A DNA stretch of 8,093 nucleotides from JACRPI01 sp041671005. Lineage in GTDB: Archaea > Nanobdellota > Nanobdellia > Woesearchaeales > DSVV01. A program made the translations under genes and the position numbers. The DNA is taken from positions 1-8,093 of the forward strand of contig JBAZCJ010000060.1 of NCBI GenBank assembly GCA_041671005.1, written 5' to 3'. The notes below the pieces were generated by a model. That model did not search any database. It was not told the DNA's origin and saw only the letters and a list, made by a program, of their open reading frames with translations. This document shows, one piece after another, positions 1 to 5,576 of the stretch (position 1 is the first letter of the stretch; every line of letters begins with the position of its first letter).

Positions 1-823
1 CATGTCTTTCTTTTTCTTCAGTAGTTGTTCTCAAATGCATGTCAGGAAGAACAATGCCTTGTTGACCTAAAAGTGATGCAGTGAGTGTGTGGAATTGTCC
101 GAATGATCGAAGCCAATAGTGAAGAGAGCGATGAAAACCCGCATCAGAAGAAATATCTTTCTGAAGTGTAAGTGGGGTTCCGTTGATAAACAATGGAACT
201 GGTGCAAATCCTTGTTGAATGAATGGTAGATGTGATGATAAATAATATGTACCTGCAGCTTCAATACCAGCTCTATTCAAATCTTTGTGTTCTTTTAAGA
301 CCCAATCAGAGCCAGCAATGTGTACTTTATATACAGAATTAGCTGTTACTAATTGTATTGGAGAAATATGAATAATCCCTTGAAATAATCCTCTGTCTGA
401 ATCAACAATTCTTTCATCTAATCCTGCTTCAGTAAGCATATCAGGAATGGGGTCATAATTTCTAGCACTAAATTTACCTTTTTGTAATAGTTCTGCTAAT
501 TCAGGAATACGGCTTCTTCTAACATCTAACCTTTCAATAAATCCACGAGCAGTATTCCAATCTTCAACAGTTCCTTTTATTCGTATAGCTTCAAGAACTG
601 TCTCAACAAATGTTGGGCTTTCGATATAAGTAATCCCATTATACGCAGACATATCAGCTTTTGGGCCAATACTATGTCGATCAGAATGAACAATATCACG
701 ACGTAAACATCCTAATTCTCCTGCTAAAGATAAGAATGCTTGATAAGAAGTATCTGTAGTATCAATAGTAAGAGTTGTATCTATGAATTTCAAACTTCCT
801 TTTTTTTGTGATTTCGCATTCAT
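1..823 (-). CDS. Partial protein with possible kinase/phosphotransferase-like N-lobe (3' end outside window)
   Basis: An uninterrupted minus-strand reading frame of 274 codons starts at ATG 823-821 and is still open at base 1, so the C-terminus is missing. The start is chosen because a TATA box (846-853) is centred 26-27 bases upstream, as for the other genes here. Residues 1-150 match nothing I know. They are rich in charged residues, with no signal peptide or membrane segment. From about residue 155 the pattern recalls the N-lobe of a protein kinase or aminoglycoside-phosphotransferase fold: paired strands (SVYKVHIAG), a strand ending in a lysine (WVLKEHKD, K177), a helix with E188, then APVPLF and LTLQKDI strands, and a helix FGQFHTLTASLL. 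The catalytic loop would be near or beyond the window edge, so the fold is not proven. FHTL also occurs before the catalytic loop of the kinase at 5577-6557, which supports the idea weakly. The gene is divergent from the lipoprotein at 978. I am sure of the coding call, not of the function. Confidence 0.8.
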   Translation of the reverse strand, partial: MNAKSQKKGSLKFIDTTLTIDTTDTSYQAFLSLAGELGCLRRDIVHSDRHSIGPKADMSAYNGITYIESPTFVETVLEAIRIKGTVEDWNTARGFIERLDVRRSRIPELAELLQKGKFSARNYDPIPDMLTEAGLDERIVDSDRGLFQGIIHISPIQLVTANSVYKVHIAGSDWVLKEHKDLNRAGIEAAGTYYLSSHLPFIQQGFAPVPLFINGTPLTLQKDISSDAGFHRSLHYWLRSFGQFHTLTASLLGQQGIVLPDMHLRTTTEEKERH

Positions 824-845
824 CCTCTCATTAAACCTAAGGTAA

Positions 846-853
846 TTTATAAA
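846..853 (-). promoter_or_regulatory. TATA box for the partial gene ending at the left edge
   Basis: TTTATAAA is centred 26-27 bases upstream of the ATG at 823 on the minus strand, with an A-rich BRE-like stretch (GCGAAATA) just before it. The spacing implies a leaderless or nearly leaderless transcript. The octamer is its own reverse complement, so orientation is set by the downstream gene. Confidence 0.72.
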
Positions 854-878
854 TATTTCGCTCATTTTGTTACTTAAC

Positions 879-888
879 AGTGATCACT
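879..888. promoter_or_regulatory. Perfect 10-bp palindrome AGTGATCACT, candidate operator
   Basis: AGTGATCACT is a perfect dyad with no spacer, midway between the two divergent TATA boxes (846-853 and 948-955). A dimeric transcription factor acting on one or both promoters could bind here. No second copy was noticed in the window. The regulatory role is inference. Confidence 0.35.
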
Positions 889-923
889 AACGGTTCGTTG
901 AAAATAAATTTAATCGACTAATT

Positions 924-947
924 GGTAATTACTTAATAGTAATAACC
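924..947. promoter_or_regulatory. Inverted repeat abutting the TATA box, candidate operator
   Basis: GGTAATTACT (924-933) and AGTAATAACC (938-947) are reverse complements with one mismatch, separated by TAAT. The right arm ends at the base before the TATA box of the lipoprotein gene at 978, so it covers the BRE/TFB-binding position. A regulator bound here could block or recruit the basal machinery. GGTAATT recurs at 841-847, next to the opposite TATA box, so both promoters may be controlled together. Confidence 0.45.
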
Positions 948-955
948 TTTATAAA
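948..955 (+). promoter_or_regulatory. TATA box for lipoprotein gene at 978
   Basis: TTTATAAA is centred 26-27 bases before the ATG at 978, and no Shine-Dalgarno sequence lies between them, so transcription should begin at or within a base or two of the start codon. Confidence 0.75.
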
Positions 956-977
956 TGGAATTCGATTTCTCAGGGTT

Positions 978-1679
978 ATGAGTAATTTAAAACAAATAAT
1001 TTCAGGATTGCTTGTAAGTTCTTTTTTAGTAGGATGTAATGGTTCAAAGGAAGTTGAAGAACCCCAAACCAAAATGATCATTAAAATTTATGCAAGTGAA
1101 AGGGATTTAACTACAAATACATCGCAAAAAACCAGTACAGATATTGCAAGCTTTGAAGGATATATAGCATCATCTACTGAAGCAGACTTTAGTGTCAATT
1201 TTACTCCAGAAGAGCAGAAAACTATTGAGTCTTTTGTAACTAACACATTACGTACATCAGGATATGCTCCTCAGATAACCTTTGTTCAGGAATTAACAAA
1301 TAAATGTCATGGAAAAGCTTATGATTTAAGGTTATCAGATTCTTCAAAAGAGTATGTTCTTGCATATCGCCCATCAAATGGGAAATATCCTGATAGTTAC
1401 GGACTTACAGTTGTTGTAAATTCTAACTCTCAAAGAGAAAAGGCATATTCAGATACGGATGTTGATGGAGTATTAGATTATACCATAACAGTGATAGATT
1501 CAAGGAATAAATTAATTGGAATGGGTGGTACAAAAAGTTTTTTGATGTTTGAATATTTAAAAAATCACGGTGTATTCAGTTCAACACCAAGCAAAGAATT
1601 ACAAGAGCAAGGAGAATATTATTCTTTGTTAACACGATTTGAAAGACAACCTTCTTCATCACTTCATTGTTTTAAATAA
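978..1679 (+). CDS. Predicted lipoprotein with Asp-rich calcium-type loop
   Basis: A 233-residue secreted protein of unknown function. Residues 1-20 form a lipoprotein signal peptide: a short polar start with Lys5, a hydrophobic core (IISGLLVSSFL) and the lipobox LVGC with Cys20 as the predicted lipidated residue. A polar linker follows. The mature protein should therefore be anchored outside the cell. Residues 159-167 (DTDVDGVLD) have the D-x-D-x-D-G spacing of an EF-hand-like or thrombospondin-type-3 calcium loop, just before a beta strand (YTITVID). The mature part has two further cysteines (C110, C231) that could pair. The start is fixed by the TATA box at 948-955, and AT-rich T tracts follow the stop codon. 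The downstream oxidoreductase has its own promoter, so this is probably a single-gene transcript. I recognise no family; calcium binding is inferred from one loop only. Confidence 0.85.
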   Translation: MSNLKQIISGLLVSSFLVGCNGSKEVEEPQTKMIIKIYASERDLTTNTSQKTSTDIASFEGYIASSTEADFSVNFTPEEQKTIESFVTNTLRTSGYAPQITFVQELTNKCHGKAYDLRLSDSSKEYVLAYRPSNGKYPDSYGLTVVVNSNSQREKAYSDTDVDGVLDYTITVIDSRNKLIGMGGTKSFLMFEYLKNHGVFSSTPSKELQEQGEYYSLLTRFERQPSSSLHCFK

Positions 1680-1701
1680 ATTATTTTTCAATTATTTTTC
1701 A
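1680..1701 (+). terminator. T-rich tandem repeat, likely archaeal terminator
   Basis: The 11-mer ATTATTTTTCA occurs twice in perfect tandem directly after the stop codon at 1677-1679, giving two T5 tracts on the coding strand. Archaeal RNA polymerase stops at such U-tracts without needing a hairpin. It lies just before the next TATA-like element. Confidence 0.5.
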
Positions 1702-1709
1702 ATAATACA

Positions 1710-1716
1710 TTTAAAT
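1710..1716 (+). promoter_or_regulatory. TATA-like element for oxidoreductase gene at 1738
   Basis: TTTAAAT is centred 25 bases before the ATG at 1738. This spacing is the main reason for choosing 1738 as the start of the oxidoreductase over the ATG at 1639, which lies inside the preceding gene. Confidence 0.6.
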
Positions 1717-1737
1717 CAAATTCAATTATTCAAAAAA

Positions 1738-3288
1738 ATGACACAATCTCTCGAAGACACAGTTGTAGTTGTAGGTGCAGGTATCAGTGGACTGACAGCA
1801 GCATATCATTGTGCAAAGAATGGGAAACAAGTTGTTCTGGTTGATTTTAGTGACCAAGTAGGTGGTGGTGTTTGTGAACCTTTTAAAAGAAACGGTGCTG
1901 AATTTAATTTTGGTTTACACGTCGTTGGCTATGGGAACCCTCTTGAACGATTTTTACTTCATCATATTATGCCTCCAGAAGTTAAATGGAATCAGATCCC
2001 AGGTCCAATAGATACATTATTTTTTCCTGATAGGGATCCAGTTATTATTCAACCAGGGAGAAGAGCATATGGAGAAGCAATGTCTAAAGAATTTCCACAA
2101 TATAAAAGAGAAATTAAACAATTTCTTCGTGCAACATATGAAGCAATGCCGTGGTTATATCTTGCTCCTATTTTTGCTCAATTTCCATTTGGAGTAAGAC
2201 AAGGAGCAGATTTTTTAAGAAGAATAAATGAAAATGCATCTCTCACATATGTTCAAGATTTTTTAGATACTCTTCAAATTCCTAATGAATTAAAAGCAAT
2301 GCTGACTGCACAATGGCCATATTTTGGTGTTGATCCTTCAAAAATACCTATGACACAGCATGCAGTTGTTCGTAATAGTTTTATGGGTGATTGTGTATAT
2401 CCTGAAGGAGGAACAAACAGCATTGTTGATGCAGTTATTGGAATGCTTAATCAAAAAAGCAGTGTTATTTACAAAGGGTATAAAGCAGTTGAAATTGTTA
2501 TGGAAAACGATCATGTTGCAGGAGTTAGAATACAAAAGAAAGATGGAACTGATGAACAATTTATTCCTACACATAATGTTATTTCAACAATAGGTGAAGG
2601 AAGAACCTTTTCTTTGGTTCCTGAAAAATATAAACCAACGAATTTGTACACTCCTAATGGTTCTTATGTGGCTGGTGTTTCTTATGTTCTTAATCAAGAT
2701 CCGCGCAAGTTGTCATCAGTACAAAGAATAGGTAATGAAGGAGGAAGTATTTGGATTAATAAGTCGTATGATCCTAAGCAAAATGCAAAATTAAATACAG
2801 ATTCTCCTCCAAATCTTTATTTGTCTTTTTCAAGTTTAAAGGATCCAACTACAAAAGTTCCTTGTGCTGAAGCAGGATTCTTTTTTTCAGATAATTCTTT
2901 ATTTGCACCCTGGATGGAAGGTAACCGTGATGAGGATTATAAAGCATTAAAAAGAAGAGTTGAGAAAGGAGTTACTGCACTAATTGAACAACATATCCAA
3001 GGGTTTTCAGAAATAGTTCAACATAGTTATGTTGCAACACCTGCATCATTTAATCGATATGGTGTTCCATATGCATATGGTCATGCTCAAACTGCAGAAA
3101 GGTTGTTAGAAAAGCAAGCACGAGGATTTACGCCGAGAACACAGATTCAGGGATTATTTCTTGGAGATGCTGAAGGAGTGTGGATGCCGGGTGTTGTACC
3201 AGCAGCATTTTCAGGGTATTTAGCTGCGCTTCAAATTGTAGGCCATTCTGCAATTTTAGACCCTGCAGGTTTACGCGGTCTTTTCTAA
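1738..3288 (+). CDS. FAD-dependent oxidoreductase, phytoene desaturase / carotene isomerase superfamily
   Basis: A 516-residue NAD(P)/FAD-binding amine-oxidase-fold protein related to CrtI, CrtISO and retinol saturase. The N-terminus has the dinucleotide-binding motif (VVVVGAGISG; G13, G15, G18), D36 at the end of the second strand where Glu is more usual, and the following VGGG. The conserved FGLHVVG is at 58-64, YPEGG at 221-225, and a CrtISO-like segment ATPASFNRYGVPYAYG at 433-448. The C-terminal FAD motif is GLFLGDAEGVWMPGVVPAAFSG at about 472-493. Length fits the family (about 490-520). It probably oxidises, desaturates or isomerises a polyene or isoprenoid lipid, but the substrate cannot be read from sequence. 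No other carotenoid gene (phytoene synthase, cyclase) is in the window. The reading frame continues upstream to an ATG at 1639, but that would overlap the lipoprotein gene; ATG 1738 fits the TATA spacing and puts the FAD motif at the usual distance from the N-terminus. Confidence 0.9.
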   Translation: MTQSLEDTVVVVGAGISGLTAAYHCAKNGKQVVLVDFSDQVGGGVCEPFKRNGAEFNFGLHVVGYGNPLERFLLHHIMPPEVKWNQIPGPIDTLFFPDRDPVIIQPGRRAYGEAMSKEFPQYKREIKQFLRATYEAMPWLYLAPIFAQFPFGVRQGADFLRRINENASLTYVQDFLDTLQIPNELKAMLTAQWPYFGVDPSKIPMTQHAVVRNSFMGDCVYPEGGTNSIVDAVIGMLNQKSSVIYKGYKAVEIVMENDHVAGVRIQKKDGTDEQFIPTHNVISTIGEGRTFSLVPEKYKPTNLYTPNGSYVAGVSYVLNQDPRKLSSVQRIGNEGGSIWINKSYDPKQNAKLNTDSPPNLYLSFSSLKDPTTKVPCAEAGFFFSDNSLFAPWMEGNRDEDYKALKRRVEKGVTALIEQHIQGFSEIVQHSYVATPASFNRYGVPYAYGHAQTAERLLEKQARGFTPRTQIQGLFLGDAEGVWMPGVVPAAFSGYLAALQIVGHSAILDPAGLRGLF

Positions 3289-3316
3289 ACTTTAATCTTC
3301 CCAATTCGAAGTATAA

Positions 3317-3325
3317 TTTAAAAAT
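3317..3325 (+). promoter_or_regulatory. TATA-like element for gene at 3347
   Basis: TTTAAAAAT is centred 26 bases before the ATG at 3347, with no ribosome binding site between. It suggests that the 296-residue protein is transcribed separately from the oxidoreductase despite the gap of only 58 bases. Confidence 0.6.
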
Positions 3326-3346
3326 AAATCTTATTTTCTTTGAATT

Positions 3347-4237
3347 ATGAAACGAATAAATCTTCCAGAAATTGCTGACTTTTTTCAAGGAATTACATTT
3401 GATGAAATTAGAGATGTGGTAAATACTATGGTTAGAGGAAGAAAAGATGATGTTCGTGTTGGATTGTATGGGTTAATGGAATTGGTTCATACAACTAACA
3501 TGGTAGGGGTATTTACTCGAAGTGAACTTGAAAATCATGCAAGCTGGGAGAATATGAAATATCATACATGGGAGTTCGGAATTAGTTCAAGTCTCGAAAA
3601 ACTTGTTATTGGGTTACATGCAGGACAAGGAGGATTATCACACGCTGAAAAAAAATTATATGACTCTGAGAATATTCCTCTCTTGGATGCACTTATTAGG
3701 GATGAGATTGTAGGTAATTTAGTTTCATTATATTATCCAACACATTCTTTTATTGTTGATTGGTTTTCAGCTATCTTAGAAAAAAGATTGCCTTATCATG
3801 ATGTTCAAATGCGTGGAGGTCTTGCACTCCCTTTTTGTATCACCCTTTATTATAAAAAAGGAAAAGAAGAAGAAACAAGAAAATGCATAGAAAAAGCTGC
3901 TCAAAAAATAGATCCAACGTATAAATTACTTTCTCATGAAGTAGGGAAAACGGAGTATCAAATAAGTGCAGATCTTCCAACCTCCCATGAAATTATAATT
4001 ATGCCTGATATCGTAGTTTTTGCTTCTGAGGACAGAGCGATGTATACAATAGTTTTAGAATGGGATTATAACCATCAACGTACAAGAACCGATATGAGGT
4101 ATTGGCATCATCATACTTTTCGAGGAACTCATGCAATGCGATTAGAATTATTAGAAGGACTTTATCAGCATCTTAGTCCTGTATTTTCCTTAGATGAAAC
4201 AAGATATTTAAGCGCAGTTATTAACTCTTCTAAATAA
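3347..4237 (+). CDS. Hypothetical protein, 296 aa, cytoplasmic, unrecognised
   Basis: I do not recognise this protein. It has no signal peptide or clear membrane helix. Residues 1-150 look mostly helical, with a glycine-rich turn HAGQGGLSHAEKK at 91-103. Residues 160-240 look mixed alpha/beta, with strands LPFCITLYYK (161-170), EIIIMPDIVVFA (215-226) and AMYTIVLEWDY (231-241). A basic, aromatic and histidine-rich segment follows (RYWHHHTFRGTH, 251-262), with His254-256 and His262 as possible metal or nucleotide ligands. It ends in a helix (AMRLELLEGLYQHL). The gene follows the oxidoreductase on the same strand but has its own TATA-like element, and it converges on the lipoprotein operon with 23 bases between the stop codons. 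Codon use and base composition match the neighbours. An enzyme role is possible but unsupported. Coding is certain in my view because of length and the fit to a promoter. Confidence 0.85.
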   Translation: MKRINLPEIADFFQGITFDEIRDVVNTMVRGRKDDVRVGLYGLMELVHTTNMVGVFTRSELENHASWENMKYHTWEFGISSSLEKLVIGLHAGQGGLSHAEKKLYDSENIPLLDALIRDEIVGNLVSLYYPTHSFIVDWFSAILEKRLPYHDVQMRGGLALPFCITLYYKKGKEEETRKCIEKAAQKIDPTYKLLSHEVGKTEYQISADLPTSHEIIIMPDIVVFASEDRAMYTIVLEWDYNHQRTRTDMRYWHHHTFRGTHAMRLELLEGLYQHLSPVFSLDETRYLSAVINSSK

Positions 4238-4260
4238 AAAATAGAAAAATAAAAAAGAAA
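4238..4260 (-). terminator. T-rich terminator of the PUA-lipoprotein operon
   Basis: The 23 bases between the convergent stop codons are almost all A on the plus strand, so the minus-strand transcript carries TTTCTTTTTTATTTTTC and further T runs right after the lipoprotein stop codon. Such U-rich tracts are the usual archaeal intrinsic terminator. There is no equivalent T tract for the plus-strand gene here. Confidence 0.6.
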
Positions 4261-4755
4261 TTATTGATATGCTTTCATCATTTCTTCTTGGAATTTTTGA
4301 TTAAATTCTTCATTAGTTATGGTTGGTAAACTAGGCATTACCATATCTGCTTCAGAAACAACATCCTCTTCACAATCATATCCTTGAACTACTTTGGATT
4401 GGTAATACATATCTTTCATTGTTGTATAATCTACTTCAGCTGATGAAACAGGAGCTTTCATGAGATATTCAGTTTCTCCAATCTTCATAACAGTATATGC
4501 ATAACTATCAACAATCCATGTTTTTCCTGCAGTGCTACTGACCATAACTTCATTATCTAAATAATAAAGGGTGAAAACAGTTCCAACAGTGCATTTTAAA
4601 TTAACACTATTTTGCATTGCTTCATTCAACAATGTTTTTCCCGTTTCTTTTGCAGCATCAGCTGTTTTATCTTCTATACTTTCTTTAACATCTTGTGCTC
4701 CGCATGCTGTTAATACAAGAAAAACACATAAAATCCCAATCATCCATTTTTCCAT
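4261..4755 (-). CDS. Predicted small lipoprotein
   Basis: A 164-residue secreted protein. Residues 1-18 form a lipoprotein signal peptide: Lys3, a hydrophobic core (MIGILCVFLVL) and the lipobox LTAC with Cys18 as lipidation site. A charged helical linker follows (about 20-50, rich in D, K and E), then a beta-rich part (about 52-125) with alternating strands such as TLYYLDNEVMV and a Cys pair, C55 (LKCTVG) and C128 (YDCEED), that may form a disulfide. The tail is acidic and Met-rich (EEFNQKFQEEMMKAYQ). Its layout, with a Cys near the first strand, short strand repeats and a late YDC motif, resembles small lipoproteins I associate with DPANN archaea, but I cannot name a family. It is the second gene of an operon, overlapping the end of the PUA gene by 16 bases, and is translated from a Shine-Dalgarno-like site. 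A T-rich terminator follows the stop codon. Confidence 0.8.
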   Translation of the reverse strand: MEKWMIGILCVFLVLTACGAQDVKESIEDKTADAAKETGKTLLNEAMQNSVNLKCTVGTVFTLYYLDNEVMVSSTAGKTWIVDSYAYTVMKIGETEYLMKAPVSSAEVDYTTMKDMYYQSKVVQGYDCEEDVVSEADMVMPSLPTITNEEFNQKFQEEMMKAYQ

Positions 4756-5177
4756 AATTCATCCCCCACATAATGTATATTTTTAACTACTTTGCCAGAA
4801 CTCACTTTTTGCATTTCTTCGCTGGAAAATAATGCAATTCCTACTGCAAGTGGTTTTTTATTGTTCTGATCAATGATCATGACAGCTTCATGTTTTTCAA
4901 TGTTTGCATCTATGACAACAATTCCTGGTCGCATAATGTCTGCGCCGTTTATTACAAATTTAATAGCACCCATATCAACTGTGATATTTTTTAAAATCGG
5001 GTGGTTAAGTAAATATTTTAATGTTGGGTATAATTCTTTTTCATAATAAAAAAATACAGGTTCATTATTGAGATAAACTAACTTTTCATCTGTAGATGCT
5101 GTATCTTGTTTAGTGAGAATTATTTTATATTTTTCCAAAAGAGTATTTGCATCTTTTGTGCTGATTTGTTTTTTCAC
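4740..5177 (-). CDS. PUA-domain RNA-binding protein (MCT-1/Tma20-like)
   Basis: A 145-residue protein of the archaeal PUA-domain family related to eukaryotic MCT-1/Tma20 and the N-terminal part of eIF2D, which bind RNA on the small ribosomal subunit and act in translation. Residues 1-64 are the pre-PUA domain (including VYLNNEPVFFYY and YPTLKYLL). Residues 65-142 are the PUA domain: VDMGAIKFVINGADIMRPGI, where the GA(x)n-GAD-x-M-x-PGI pattern is diagnostic, then PLAVGIA, and the typical end HYVGDELW. Length matches the family. The usual D of the internal GD turn is replaced (EKHEAVMIID), a modest variation. The start codon is GTG at 5177-5175: no in-frame ATG precedes the conserved region, and a TATA element is centred 26 bases upstream. 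It is the first gene of a two-gene operon with a lipoprotein. The coupling is odd, since one protein works on the ribosome and the other outside the cell. Confidence 0.92.
   Translation of the reverse strand: MKKQISTKDANTLLEKYKIILTKQDTASTDEKLVYLNNEPVFFYYEKELYPTLKYLLNHPILKNITVDMGAIKFVINGADIMRPGIVVIDANIEKHEAVMIIDQNNKKPLAVGIALFSSEEMQKVSSGKVVKNIHYVGDELWKNG
4759..4767 (-). promoter_or_regulatory. Shine-Dalgarno-like site for the operon's second gene
   Basis: GGGGGATGA lies three bases before the ATG at 4755-4753 on the minus strand, inside the end of the PUA gene. It is the only clear G-rich ribosome binding site in front of a gene here, and that gene is the only one that is not first in its transcript. 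This fits archaea that use leaderless initiation for first genes and Shine-Dalgarno for internal ones. Confidence 0.55.
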
Positions 5178-5199
5178 AGAATAGTAATTAGGTGTGTTC

Positions 5200-5206
5200 T
5201 ATTTAT
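5200..5206 (-). promoter_or_regulatory. TATA box of the PUA-lipoprotein operon
   Basis: ATAAATA on the minus strand is centred 26 bases upstream of the GTG at 5177, preceded by an A-rich BRE-like stretch (GGAAAAAC). The match in spacing to the other genes supports the GTG start and a leaderless transcript. Confidence 0.65.
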
Positions 5207-5441
5207 GTTTTTCCTTTGATGCCTAACTTTTTCAAGTAATCCTCACTTTTTTCATATTTTTAATCATTTCCTATAAGTTTCTTTTTATTTTTTAATTGAT
5301 TTTATCACAACTAATTATATCTTTTTTAAAATCAGTATGTCGGAATAATCTTTTAACTAATTAATCTATTTTGCAGATTTATCTCTTCATTTTATATTTT
5401 GTAAAATTGATTAATATTGTAAAAGAAAAGGTTTACATTAT

Positions 5442-5459
5442 TTCGAGATAATCTCAGAA
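5442..5459. repeat. Inverted repeat around GAGATAATCTC
   Basis: GAGAT-A-ATCTC (5445-5455) is a perfect dyad with a one-base centre. It extends to TTC and GAA on the outside if A5456 is bulged. The one-base centre suits a protein-binding dyad better than an RNA hairpin. It lies about 270 bases upstream of the operon GTG, far for an archaeal operator, so its function is open. Confidence 0.35.
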
Positions 5460-5460
5460 T

Positions 5461-5496
5461 GTGATTTTTTAATATTTTTGAATTAATAAAAATCAC
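5461..5496. repeat. AT-rich hairpin, arms GTGATTTTT / AAAAATCAC
   Basis: GTGATTTTT (5461-5469) and AAAAATCAC (5488-5496) are perfect 9-base inverted copies. In an alternative fold with a two-base bulge, TTAAT and ATTAA add five more pairs and leave a loop of 8 bases (5474-5481). It lies about 80 bases past the kinase stop codon in the direction of transcription, so it could protect or end the kinase mRNA, but no T tract follows it on that strand. Confidence 0.4.
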
Positions 5497-5576
5497 TAAC
5501 TATATTTAATTATTGCTTAAATATTTTAATCTTTCTGTATCTTTTGATTACAGTATTAAACAGAAACAATAGAAAA

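Larger units (their letters stand above)
5178..5576. other. 399-base AT-rich intergenic region without a gene
   Basis: No reading frame of useful length exists on either strand here; the ATGs seen lead to stops within about ten codons. The right end takes the 3' flank of the kinase gene, which on the minus strand starts with moderately T-rich sequence (TTTTCTATTGTTTCTG) that may terminate it. The left end holds the operon promoter. Between them are two inverted repeats (5442-5459 and 5461-5496) and long T or A runs. No tRNA or rRNA signature was seen. A small noncoding RNA is possible but unsupported. Confidence 0.6.

Noticed and set aside
67..264. Minus-strand frame of 65 codons
   Set aside because: It lies inside the long open frame 1-823 on the same strand in another frame, has no promoter at the usual spacing and a His/Phe/Leu-rich composition typical of a shadow.
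1639..1737. Upstream ATG extension of the FAD oxidoreductase
   Set aside because: It would overlap the lipoprotein gene and add 33 residues before the FAD-binding motif; the TATA-like element at 1710-1716 supports the ATG at 1738.
2338..2593. Two overlapping short frames of 77-78 codons, one on each strand
   Set aside because: Both are within the conserved coding sequence of the oxidoreductase and have biased compositions and no motifs.
3128..3388. Minus-strand frame of 86 codons
   Set aside because: It overlaps the conserved C-terminal FAD motif of the oxidoreductase and the start of the next gene, with no promoter of its own.
4571..4786. Plus-strand frame of 71 codons
   Set aside because: It is antisense to the signal peptide region of the lipoprotein, which accounts for its hydrophobic, Ser-rich composition.
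5178..5576. Small genes in the intergenic region
   Set aside because: The ATG codons looked at on both strands run into stop codons within about ten codons.
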